This document shows positions 17,769 to 27,500 of a stretch of DNA of 50,026 nt, in pieces; position 1 is the stretch's first letter, and the number at the start of each line of letters is the position of its first letter. The notes below the pieces were generated by a model, which ran no database searches, had not been told where the DNA came from, and saw only the letters and a program-made list of their open reading frames with translations. The position numbers and the translations under genes are program-made. Source of the stretch: an uncultured bacterium (GTDB lineage: Bacteria; Verrucomicrobiota; Kiritimatiellia; RFP12; UBA1067); assembly GCA_902780865.1 (NCBI GenBank), contig CACZHC010000019.1, positions 1 to 50,026 of the forward strand. Direction: 5' to 3'.

Positions 17769-20700
17769 ATGCATAAGTTTATAAAGCTCGTAACTTTTGC
17801 CGCGGTGGTTGCGGCGGCGACTGCCGCGGGTGCAGGCGATACTCCGCCGTCCTCATGGGCATGGCTTGGTTTTGTCCGCGAAGGCGGCGCAGTTGTCTCG
17901 CCTCGTCCCGACTCTCGGTTCGACTGCCCCATGCGCGGCAAATCCGTCGCGTGGGAAGCGCGTGACACGTTCAATCCCGCGGCCGCCACGTTCGGCGGCG
18001 AGCTTGCAATCCTATACCGCGCCGAAGACGCGTCCGGCGAGGGCATAGGCGAGCGAACGTCGCGCATTGGCCTTGCCCTATCGTCCGACGGCTCGTCTTT
18101 CAGGCGGCTTGGCAAGCCGGTGCTCTTCCCGGGCAAAGACGGTGCTGAGAAATGGGACGCGCCTGGAGGGTGCGAAGACCCGCGCGTCTGCGAGACGCCG
18201 GACGGGCGCTATCTCATGCTCTACACGATGTGGAACAGGAAAGTTCCCCGTCTTGGCGTTGCGACGTCGCGCGACCTCTTGAAATGGACGAAGCACGGTC
18301 CCGCATTCTCAGGGCGTTTCCGCGATTTCGCCACAAAGTCCGCGTCCGTGGTGTGCGAGCGCAGGGGAGATTCGCTTGTCGCGGCAAAGATCGGCGGCAA
18401 GTATCTTATGTACTGGGGCGAGGAGTTCGTGAACCTCGCGACTTCCGACGACCTCGTCAACTGGAGTCCGGTTTGCGACGCGAACGGAGACTTGCTGCGC
18501 GTAATCGAGCCGCGCAAAGGGAAGTTCGATTCTGCGCTCACCGAGTGCGGCCCGCCTGCGGTTCTTACACAAAAGGGAATTCTTCTCCTCTACAACGGAA
18601 AGAACAAGTCTGGAACGGATGGAGACACGCGATATGCGGCGGGCGCGTACTGCGGCGGGCAGGTGCTCTTTTCCGTAGACGATCCGACAAAGGTCATCGC
18701 GCGTCTTGATGAGCCGTTTTTCATTCCCGAGGCAGAATACGAGAAGTCCGGGCAGTATCCGTCCGGAACGGTATTCCTCGAAGGCCTTGTTCCGTTCCGC
18801 GGCAAGTGGCGTCTTTTCTTCGGCTGCGCCGATTCGCGCGTCGGAATGGCGACATTGCCTGACGATGGAATGGAAAACAGGGCCGTCGGGCTTTCGTCCT
18901 TCGCCGATCCCAAGAATGTCCCGCCCGGGAAGTTCACTTTCGTTTCGCCCGCCGAGGAGTGGAAGGGCGACGATCTCAAGCATGACGAAAAGGCCGCGGC
19001 ATTCTCAAGGCGCGTCGTAAATGCGGCAGACGTCGCGCGCGTGGAACTGTTTGCCTCCGCGCTCGGGACATTTGAACTTTACGTGAACGGCTCTCTCGTC
19101 AGCGTCGAGGAAGACGGCAACAGGGCGGACTTCCTAAGACCAGGCGCGACCGATGTCTGGCGCAGACGGCATTTCCTCTCGTATGACGTCACGCATCTCT
19201 GGCGGCGAGGCAAAGGCGACAAGAACGACGTCTCCGCGTTTGTGGCGCGTTCGTGGTTCTCCGATGCCGCCGGTGGCCGCAAAGACGTAAAACCCGCCTT
19301 CGCCGCGAAGGCGAAGATTGTGTTCAGCGATGGATCGAGTGTGGTCGTGGAAACCGATGAAAGCTGGAGCGCGTCTTTTGCAACGCCTTTTGAACGCGCG
19401 GGAATCTACTTCGGCGAAGTGCGCGACGCGCGGGTGAAGCAAGACGCCGCAACATGTGCAGGAAGCACGCCTGCCGAAGTGAATACCAACTTTACCGGCG
19501 CAGTCACCGCCTTGGAAGGGCCGGGCGTGTCGCTTAGACGCGACCTTGCGCTTGATCCCAAGGTGGCGTATGTCTACTCAGACACGGATGTCTCTGGCGC
19601 AACGAGCAATGCCTTTGGGAAGGTCGCGGCGAGAAAGGTTCGGTTCTGCGTTGGCGAAAGCGTCTCTCTCAAAGCTGGCGAGCGCCTCGTCATCGACTTC
19701 GGCCAGAATGCCGCCGCGGTGCCGGAGATTGTTGCACGCGCAGAAAGTGGAGTCGCCCTGTCCTTCAGGGGCGGAGAGATGCTTAACGACGGCAATGGCG
19801 AAAAGTCGCGCGGCAACGACGGCCCCTGTGGAAGCGTCTACCGCGCGAACCTCCGCAAGCTGGCGTCGGACGGGGCGATGGCGAAGTGCGTCTTTGCGGG
19901 CGGCGACCCCGAGAAGTATGCGCCCGCATTCACTTTCTTCGGCTATCGCTATGCCGAGATTTCCGCGACGGGTCCCGTCGAAATCCTCTCCGTGAGGTCG
20001 ATTCCGGTGACTTCCGTAGCCAAGTCGATGGAGCGCGGCACGGTTACGACCCGCAACGACGACGTGAACCGCCTCGTCGCGAACGCGCGCTGGGGGATGT
20101 ACTCCAACTACCTTTCGATTCCGACCGACTGTCCGCAGCGCGACGAGCGGATGGGCTGGTGCGGCGACACGCAGGTATTCGCGCCCGCGGCCTTTCGCTT
20201 CGCCGACGCGTACGGTTTTCTGTCCAAGTGGATGACGGACATGCGCGACGCGCAGTCGGCCGGGGAGGACGGCCTCTATCCCGCCGTCGCGCCGATGATG
20301 AGTTGGGGCGCGGTCATGTGGGGACGCCTGGGCTGGGCCGACGCGGGCGTTGCCGTGCCCTGGACGGCGTGGCGGATGACGGGCGACACGCGGATAATCG
20401 AGGACAACTGGGCGTCGATGGCGCGCTATGTCGACAAGATCGCCCGCACGCAGCATCGCACGACGGACGGCTTCCAGTGGGGCGACTGGGTCTCGTACGA
20501 GCAGATCACGCCGACGGGTTCCTGGCCAGCGGACCACCAATGGGACGGACGCTATCTTTTGCCCGAGGCGCAGAAGTACTTCGACTATCTCGGCGGCTGT
20601 CAGTGGCTCATGGACGCGCGGCGGATGGCCGACATGGCGAAGGCGACCGGCCGCGGCGACGAGGCAGCGCGCTACGCGCAGATGGCGGACGAGGCGCGGG

Positions 20701-23261
20701 CGTATCTCAAGGCGAACTTCTTCGAGCAGGACGGGGGGCTTTTGAAGATCTTCCGCCATCTGCAGACGCCCGCGGTGTTCGCGCTGCGGCTGGGACTCTA
20801 CGACGACATGGCGAAGGAATTGGCCGTCGTGGCGCTTCTCGAGAACATCAAGGACCACGGCGGGTGCCTGCAGACCGGCTTTCTCGGGACGGCGATGATT
20901 CTCGATGCGCTGACGTACGACGCCGACCGTCCCGACGCGGCGTATTCGCTTCTTCTCCAGGACAAGGATCCAAGCTGGCTCTTTACGGTGCGCCAGGGCG
21001 CGACCACGATGTGGGAGCGCTGGAACAGCTACACGAAGGAGAAGGGCTTTGGTCCGGTCGACATGAACAGCTTCAACCACTACGCCTACGGCTCGGTCGC
21101 TGACTGGCTGTTTGGCGCGGCCGCCGGGCTGCGTCCCGGTCCCGACGGCGGCTTCGACAGGCGCTTCGTCCTCGACCCGAGGCCCGACCGGCGGCTCGTC
21201 GCAATTGCGGCGAAGTACAAGACGAAAAACGGCGAGATAACGAGCGCTTGGCGGTATGAAGACGACGGCCAGCTCGGTTTGGTCTTCACCGTGCCGGAGG
21301 GGTCCGTCGCGACGGTCACGTTCAACGGCGAGACGTGCGACTATCCGTCCGGCAGGTATGTGCTGGAGAAGCCGCTTCCCCGTCTCAGGCCGCCGGCCGT
21401 CCCGCTCGTGGCGTGCGACCCGTTCTTCTCCGTGTGGTCGCCGTACGACAGGTTGACGGACGGCGAGACAACCCACTGGGCGGCGTGGAAGACACAGCCG
21501 CTCAACGTGGTTCTCGAGGCTGACGGCGTCGCCTATCGGCTCTGCGGCACGGAACCCAGGTCCGCGCCGCCGCTGCGGCAGGTCGACTGCGAGGTGCGTC
21601 CGTTGACAACCGTCGTCCGGTACAAGGGCCTGCGCGGACTTTCGGTGCAGTTGGAGTTTTTGACGGCGAAGGATCCCGGCGACCTCGAGGCCTTTTCGCG
21701 TCCCGTGACATACCTCACCGCGTCGGTCGCAGGCGCGAAGGAATGGAAGCTCCGCGCTTGGTTCGGCCCGAACATCTGCCGCGAGGACGAGTCCGCGCCC
21801 GTGGCGACGAACGCGTGCACGATCGCCGGGCATCCGGCCGTCCGGCTCGGCCGCGTGGAGCAGAATCCGCTCGGGAGCTCGGGCGACACGGTGCGGTGCG
21901 ACTGGGGCTATGCCTGGACGGTCGACTGCGGCGACCATTTCGTCCTCGCGTACGACGACGTGAAGTCGATCCGCTGGTTCGACCGCGACCTGCCCGCCTA
22001 CTGGCGCCGGGACGGCAAGCGCTTCGAGACGATGCTAGAGGAGGCGGTCAGCGCCTATGCGACGGTGCGTGCGCGTGCAGCGCAGAAGGACGAGGCGCTT
22101 ACCGCGGCCTTCCGCCGCCGCGGGGGCGAGAAGTATGCGCGGCTCTGCGCGCTTGCGTGGCGGCAGAGCTTTGCGGCGTGCAAGCTCGTGGCGGGACCGG
22201 GTGGCGATCTGTTCTACCTCTCGAAAGAGAACGGGTCGAACGGTTGCATCGGCACGGTCGATGTCCTCTATCCCCAGCTTCCGCTCCTCCTCTATTCGTC
22301 GACGGAGCTCGTGCGCGCAACGCTGCGTCCGGTCCTCGAGTACGCGGCGTCGGAGAAGTGGCCCTACGACTACGCGCCGCACGACCTGGGGCAGTATCCG
22401 CTCGCCACCGGGCAGGTCTATTCGATGGGAACCGACGCAAAGACGGGTCAGCCCTATGCGGACGCGGACAGGATGCCGGTCGAGGAATGCGGCAACATGC
22501 TCATCGCGCTCGCGGCGCTCGCGCAGAAGGAGGGGAACGCCGGTTTCGCCGAGCAGTGGTGGCCGACGGTGACGAAGTGGGCGGAATACCTCAAACGGTT
22601 CGGCTTCGATCCCGGAGACCAGCTCTGCACGGACGACTTTGCGGGACACCTGGCGCACAACGCCAATCTCTCGCTCAAGTCGATACTCGCCCTCCGGTCG
22701 TATGCGCTTTTGCTGGAGATGCGCGGGGAAGACGGCGAGGCGAAGCGGATCGCGGCGATGTCCGCCGGCATGGCGGAAAAATGGTGCGCGGCGGGGCAGG
22801 GTGGCCTGTGGGGGATGACACGGCTCGCGTTCGACCTCCCGGGCACCTGGAGTCTCAAGTACAATCTCGTGTGGGATCGCGTGCTCGGGTTCGGACTTTT
22901 CCCCGACGCGGTCGTCCGCGGCGAACTCGCCGCCTATCGGATCTTGGCCAACAAATTCGGCGTGCCGCTTGACAGCCGGAAGACCTACACGAAGAGCGAC
23001 TGGGCGCTCTGGTGCGCCGCGATGGCGGAGCGCCGGGAAGAATTCGATGCGCTCGTCGCGGGCGTCTATCGCTTTGCGGACGAAACGCCGTCGCGCGTGC
23101 CGCTCTCGGACTGGTACGAGACCGTGGGCGAGGGAAAAATGGTCGGGTTTCTCGCCCGCAGCGTGGTCGGGGGATTTCTCATGCCCATGCTTACGCCTGC
23201 CGCCGAGGACGACGTCCGACGCACCAGGCAGCCTCATGACGAAGGGAGGTGTTCAAGATGA
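17769..23261 (+). CDS. Triple fusion: GH130-like + GH78 + glutaminase A-like protein
   Basis: One uninterrupted 1830-residue frame joins three complete enzyme-like modules behind a signal peptide (FIKLVTFAAVVAAATAAGAG). Residues ~30-390 are a GH130-type five-bladed propeller with GGCEDPR; Asp137 is the expected catalytic acid. Members act on beta-mannosides, usually as phosphorylases. Residues ~405-1200 are a full GH78 alpha-L-rhamnosidase: jelly-roll domains, then DCPQRDERMGWCGD (787-800), QWGDW and a C-terminal beta domain. Residues ~1205-1810 match the GtaA-like family (DUF4964/DUF4965/DUF1793), opening PPAVPLVACDPFFSVWSP and containing AWRQSFAACK and CTDDFAGHLAHN. Each module has its natural ends. 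GAAGGG precedes the ATG by eight bases, and the stop overlaps the regulator start (ATGA). The codons from about 20000 onward look more G+C-rich than those before, a visual impression only. An assembly join cannot be excluded. Confidence 0.8.
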   Translation: MHKFIKLVTFAAVVAAATAAGAGDTPPSSWAWLGFVREGGAVVSPRPDSRFDCPMRGKSVAWEARDTFNPAAATFGGELAILYRAEDASGEGIGERTSRIGLALSSDGSSFRRLGKPVLFPGKDGAEKWDAPGGCEDPRVCETPDGRYLMLYTMWNRKVPRLGVATSRDLLKWTKHGPAFSGRFRDFATKSASVVCERRGDSLVAAKIGGKYLMYWGEEFVNLATSDDLVNWSPVCDANGDLLRVIEPRKGKFDSALTECGPPAVLTQKGILLLYNGKNKSGTDGDTRYAAGAYCGGQVLFSVDDPTKVIARLDEPFFIPEAEYEKSGQYPSGTVFLEGLVPFRGKWRLFFGCADSRVGMATLPDDGMENRAVGLSSFADPKNVPPGKFTFVSPAEEWKGDDLKHDEKAAAFSRRVVNAADVARVELFASALGTFELYVNGSLVSVEEDGNRADFLRPGATDVWRRRHFLSYDVTHLWRRGKGDKNDVSAFVARSWFSDAAGGRKDVKPAFAAKAKIVFSDGSSVVVETDESWSASFATPFERAGIYFGEVRDARVKQDAATCAGSTPAEVNTNFTGAVTALEGPGVSLRRDLALDPKVAYVYSDTDVSGATSNAFGKVAARKVRFCVGESVSLKAGERLVIDFGQNAAAVPEIVARAESGVALSFRGGEMLNDGNGEKSRGNDGPCGSVYRANLRKLASDGAMAKCVFAGGDPEKYAPAFTFFGYRYAEISATGPVEILSVRSIPVTSVAKSMERGTVTTRNDDVNRLVANARWGMYSNYLSIPTDCPQRDERMGWCGDTQVFAPAAFRFADAYGFLSKWMTDMRDAQSAGEDGLYPAVAPMMSWGAVMWGRLGWADAGVAVPWTAWRMTGDTRIIEDNWASMARYVDKIARTQHRTTDGFQWGDWVSYEQITPTGSWPADHQWDGRYLLPEAQKYFDYLGGCQWLMDARRMADMAKATGRGDEAARYAQMADEARAYLKANFFEQDGGLLKIFRHLQTPAVFALRLGLYDDMAKELAVVALLENIKDHGGCLQTGFLGTAMILDALTYDADRPDAAYSLLLQDKDPSWLFTVRQGATTMWERWNSYTKEKGFGPVDMNSFNHYAYGSVADWLFGAAAGLRPGPDGGFDRRFVLDPRPDRRLVAIAAKYKTKNGEITSAWRYEDDGQLGLVFTVPEGSVATVTFNGETCDYPSGRYVLEKPLPRLRPPAVPLVACDPFFSVWSPYDRLTDGETTHWAAWKTQPLNVVLEADGVAYRLCGTEPRSAPPLRQVDCEVRPLTTVVRYKGLRGLSVQLEFLTAKDPGDLEAFSRPVTYLTASVAGAKEWKLRAWFGPNICREDESAPVATNACTIAGHPAVRLGRVEQNPLGSSGDTVRCDWGYAWTVDCGDHFVLAYDDVKSIRWFDRDLPAYWRRDGKRFETMLEEAVSAYATVRARAAQKDEALTAAFRRRGGEKYARLCALAWRQSFAACKLVAGPGGDLFYLSKENGSNGCIGTVDVLYPQLPLLLYSSTELVRATLRPVLEYAASEKWPYDYAPHDLGQYPLATGQVYSMGTDAKTGQPYADADRMPVEECGNMLIALAALAQKEGNAGFAEQWWPTVTKWAEYLKRFGFDPGDQLCTDDFAGHLAHNANLSLKSILALRSYALLLEMRGEDGEAKRIAAMSAGMAEKWCAAGQGGLWGMTRLAFDLPGTWSLKYNLVWDRVLGFGLFPDAVVRGELAAYRILANKFGVPLDSRKTYTKSDWALWCAAMAERREEFDALVAGVYRFADETPSRVPLSDWYETVGEGKMVGFLARSVVGGFLMPMLTPAAEDDVRRTRQPHDEGRCSR

Positions 23262-24415
23262 AGAAGCGCGATATACTTTTTCTTTCTTCTTCGGCGACAA
23301 TAGACATTGCCGTTCTCCTTTCGGGAATAGCCGAACTTCGCGACAAGCATGGATGGAGCGTTCATATCATCGGCGACATCGACTCGCGCAAGACGCTTTT
23401 GAAACTCCTCGAATTCTGGAATCCGGACGGTTGCATAGTCCACTGCGCACTTGACGACAAGGCGTTCAATGCAGCGGACTTCGCGGGCATGCCGACGGTG
23501 TGGCTCGACCGCGATCCGGCGACGCTTCCGCATGGCGCTCTCTGCGTCATGCAGGACGCGCGATCGGTGGGAATCATCGCCGCGAAGGAACTGCTGCGCT
23601 ATGATCTCGCGTCCTATGCGTTTGTAGACCGCGCCGATGCGCCGTTCTGGTCAAAGGGCCGCCGCGAGGCATTCAAGGAAGCGGTCGAGCTTAACAGAAG
23701 TCCGTATTTCGAGTTCTGCGAGAAGGGCGCTTCCTCGTGGGCGAAGAGACTTTCGGGCTTCATCCGGTCGCTGTCGCGCCCTGTGGGCGTGTTCTGCGCG
23801 AACGACACGGTCGCGGCGGACGTGATATCCGTGGCCTCGCGCGCAGGAATCTCGATTCCAGACGAGCTTCTCGTTGTTGGCGTCGACGACGTCGAGGCGT
23901 ACTGCGAGGCGCTTTCGCCGACTCTGACGAGTGTGCGGCCGTCATTTGCCGAGGAAGGGCGCGGCGCTGCAGATCTTCTCGCAAAGCGCCTTGCCAATCC
24001 GAGACTGAAAGGTATCGTCAAGACATTCTCAGCGCACGAGATAACGCTGCGACAGTCGACGCGTCGGATCTCCGCCAAGGGCGGTAACATCGACGCCGCG
24101 CTCGAGATGATTAGGCGGCGGGCGGCCGATGGAGTGACGGTTGGCGAAGTCGTAAAACTGATGAAGTGTTCCCGCCGTTCTGGGGAGATTCGTTTCAAGC
24201 AGTATCTCCACTCGTCCATTCTCGACGAAATACATTCAGCGCGAATAGAACTCGCGAAGAAACTGATTTCCGACGGAGACGGACAGATTGGCGGGTTGCA
24301 CCTTCGCTGTGGTTTCTCTTCTCCTGCGACATTCCGCCGCGTATTCAAGTCGTTTACAGGCGTCTCGCCGCAGGTTTATAGGCAAAAGTCCGCCACTTCG
24401 TTTTCTGAGCGGTGA
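23258..24415 (+). CDS. XylR-like transcriptional regulator (sugar-binding domain + AraC HTH)
   Basis: This 385-residue protein has a LacI/periplasmic-binding-type sensor domain (residues 1 to ~265) followed by an AraC-type DNA-binding domain (about 290-375, with CGFSSPATFRRVFKSFTGVSP). This is the XylR architecture, in which a sugar controls DNA binding. The start at 23258 (ATG, then AAGAAGCGC) is preferred over the in-frame GTG at 23249. GGAGG lies about 8-9 bases upstream, and the ATG overlaps the previous stop as ATGA, so translation is likely coupled to the triple-fusion enzyme. No N-terminal helix-turn-helix is present. The palindrome TTGCGC-7-GCGCAA just after its stop is a candidate binding site. 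The inducer is not evident; a sugar released by the neighbouring GH78, GH130 or GH36 enzymes would be logical. Confidence 0.88.
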   Translation: MKKRDILFLSSSATIDIAVLLSGIAELRDKHGWSVHIIGDIDSRKTLLKLLEFWNPDGCIVHCALDDKAFNAADFAGMPTVWLDRDPATLPHGALCVMQDARSVGIIAAKELLRYDLASYAFVDRADAPFWSKGRREAFKEAVELNRSPYFEFCEKGASSWAKRLSGFIRSLSRPVGVFCANDTVAADVISVASRAGISIPDELLVVGVDDVEAYCEALSPTLTSVRPSFAEEGRGAADLLAKRLANPRLKGIVKTFSAHEITLRQSTRRISAKGGNIDAALEMIRRRAADGVTVGEVVKLMKCSRRSGEIRFKQYLHSSILDEIHSARIELAKKLISDGDGQIGGLHLRCGFSSPATFRRVFKSFTGVSPQVYRQKSATSFSER

Positions 24416-24418
24416 TTT

Positions 24419-24472
24419 TTGCGCGATATGAGCGCAAATTATATTGCCGTCTATCCTGATGTTGTGTATAAT
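24419..24472 (+). promoter_or_regulatory. Palindromic operator candidate and promoter
   Basis: Four bases after the regulator stop lies TTGCGC-GATATGA-GCGCAA (24419-24437), a perfect six-base-arm palindrome with a seven-base spacer. It is followed by TTGCCG (24444-24449), a 17-base spacer and TATAAT (24467-24472). The palindrome abuts the -35 box, so a bound protein would affect polymerase. GATATGAGCG recurs almost exactly at 6539-6548 (AATATGAGCG). The site could also act as a weak transcription end for the regulator, though it lacks a T-run. Confidence 0.6.
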
Positions 24473-24502
24473 ATAGGCGTACAAAATGAGGAGTGCTATA
24501 GT

Positions 24503-27500
24503 ATGAAGACTTCTAAACTGCTCACGCTAGTGGTGGCGGCCGCTTCCACTTTGTTTGTTTCGCTCTCCGCTCGTGCGGAGTTTACTTGCGAACTCACGTT
24601 CCCGTCCGCGCCGCAGACCGCGCTTGAGAACTTCCCCGTGTTCGTGCGACTCGCGGAGGACGCGCCGACCGGCTTCTCCTATGCGGACTGCCCCACGGCG
24701 AGCTGCATCTGGTTCACGGACGAGAACGACGACGCGATCCCCTGCGACGTCGATACGTGGAACACGACCGGCGAGTCGCTCGTCTGGGTCTCGGTGCCGT
24801 CGCTTTCCGACGCCGCGAAAATCACGATGCACTGGGACGCCAGCGGCGCGCCATCGGGCCTGCCCGCGTCGTCGCAGGTGTGGTCGCTCGCGAACTACGT
24901 CGGCGTCTGGCACATGAACGAGATTCTCGAGGACAACGGCCTCCACTACACCCCCGACGCCTCCGCGAGCGGCTGGAACGCCTACAAGGCGAACGAGGCC
25001 GACGGCTACCCGGTGACGATCTCCGACGCCGGCATCGCGGCCTCCGCGCCGCCGACCGGCCATGCGATGGTGAATCAGCTGGGCGACAGCCAACGCAAGA
25101 CAGGCGGCTTCATCGTCCCCTCCGCAAGCACTTCCTCGACGACAATCGGCGTCAACGGCTTCACGGTCTCCTTCTTCGAGGAATGTACCTCGACTGGAAA
25201 CGACCGCGCCGTCGCGTTCGGCGCGGCCTACACCGACATCGGGTGCATGACCGCCGCGGCCAACAAAACCTATGTCATGAACGGCAGCGACCACAAGGAC
25301 TTCGACTACAACGACGGTCTTCCAAACAACGCTTGGCGGCACATCGCCGGCGTTTTCGCCTCCGTTCCCGTCGGCTATGTCGGCGGCGCCTCCCGAGCCC
25401 TCGGCAAGAGCGGCTGGAACGTCGCGAAGTCCCTCTCGAAGGGCATCGGCCTCGGCACGTTCACGACCCAGGGCGAGACCTTCACCGGCTACCTCGACGA
25501 AATCCGCATCCGCAACGTCGCCTCGACCGGCGAATGGATTGCCGAGGAATACAAGACCGTCACGACGGCGAACTATGTCTCCTTCGGCACGGTCGATACG
25601 GGCGTCGAGGTCCTGCGCCTCGGCGCGGTCGCCGTGTCGGATGTGACGCCGACGAACGCGGTCGTGACGGGCGAGCTGCGCACGCTTGGCGAGGGCGCGA
25701 CCACCGCCGATGTCTGGCTCGTTTACACGGACGGCGCCACGACGCGCTCCGTTGCGCTCGGCGCGAAGGGCGCCGAACCTTCGGCCCTCTCCGTCACGCT
25801 TGAGAACCTTGCCGCCGCGACGACCTACACCTGCTGGTTCACCGCGACGAACAACTTCTCCGCCGGCGCGAACTCTCCGGCGGCCTCCTTCAAGACTAAG
25901 CGGATTGTCGCTGGAACCGGTTTCCTCTGCGAACTTACCTTCCCGTCCGCGCCCGCGACGCCGCTTGCGAACTTCCCCGTTCTTGTGCGCATCTCGGAAG
26001 CTGGCATCGAAGGGTTCTTCTACGAGCACTGCCCCGCCGCCGCGAATCTTTGGTTCACAGATGCGAACGGCGACGCGCTTCCCTTCGAGGTCGATACGTG
26101 GAATGCGTCCGGCGAATCGCTCGTCTGGGTCTCGGTGCCGTCCTTCTCCTCCTCCACGACGATCACGATGCACTGGGCGCCGAATGCGGTGTACGCCGAG
26201 GACTCGCCGCCTTCGCGCGAGGTCTGGACGCGCGCGAACTATAACGCCGTCTGGCACTTCTCCGGCAGCAACGCGGAGTCCGTGACGAACCTCGTTCCCG
26301 CCTCGACGCGCGGCCAGCCGACCTACGACGGCAATCTCTCGCTTCCCGGCCCCGTCGGCAAGACGCTCTGGCTAGACGGCTCCTCCGACCTGCGCTACGC
26401 CCCCGATCCCGCGTGGACGGCGATCGGCGACGGCTCGGCGCTCTCCGTCTCCTTCTTGGTGCGCTCGTCAAGCGGGGGCTTCGCGCGCATGATCTCGTGC
26501 ATGTCCGATTGGAACAAGCCGGCCGGATATGAATTCACGTTCCAGAACAGCAATACCAAAATCACCGTCGGTTCGTCCAACGGCAGCCAGGCGCAGACGG
26601 ATATCTCAACGGGACCTGGCTCCAAGTGGAAGCACTTCGCGGGCACATGGTCCGGAACGGCGGTGAAGTTCTACGACGATGGCAGCAAGGCGAAAGAAGC
26701 CACGCTGAACGCGGTCGTCGCGCCGACCGAAGCCCTGACCTTCGGCGCCCAGGGCGGCTCCAACACCGGTGCCCCCCTCACCGGCGGCCTTGACGAAATC
26801 CGCATCCGCCGGGAAACCTCTTCGGACGACTGGGTCGCGGCGGAATACGCGACGGCGACGGACGCGGACTACATCTCCTTCGGCGAGGTCGAAAGCGACG
26901 GCGTCAGCGGTGCGGCGCTCGAGCTTGGCGCGCTGTTGGTCTCGTCCGTCTCGGCGACGGGCGCGAGCGTCTCGGCCCGCCTCAAGGGCCTCGGCGAGAA
27001 CGCGACCTCCGCGAACCTCTGGCTCGTCGTCACCGGCTTCGGCCAGACGCGCACCTACCCGCTCGACCCGGCGACGGAGCCGAAGGTCGTCGTGGCCGCG
27101 CTTTCCGGCCTCCAGCCCGGCGCGTCGTGGACCGCCTACCTCACGGCCACGAACAACGCCGTGCCCGCCGTTGGCGCGGACTCCGCCCCCGCCGCGTTCA
27201 CGACGCTTTCCGACGCCGGTTCCGGCTCGCCGGGCCTCTACCAGGCCGTTACGACCGCGAATGCCACCGCCGCCGACGCGGCGGCGAACTGGGATATTGC
27301 CGCGTCCGATGTCGTCACGCTCGGTCCGCTCGCCATGCGGTCTTCCGGTAACAACCACGACTTTTGGCAGGCAGTTGATGGAACGTCCTTCACGTGGTCC
27401 AACAACATCGGCTTCGGCTACGCGGGCTACATGTACATGGAGGGCGGCAAGGACTACTGGTTCGGCGCCTCGGCCGACGACGCGGGCTACGTGTGGGTCG

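Noticed and set aside
19578..21938. 786-codon open frame on the minus strand
   Set aside because: It is opposite conserved GH78 motifs of the fusion gene, with no recognisable domain. It is a shadow of coding bias.
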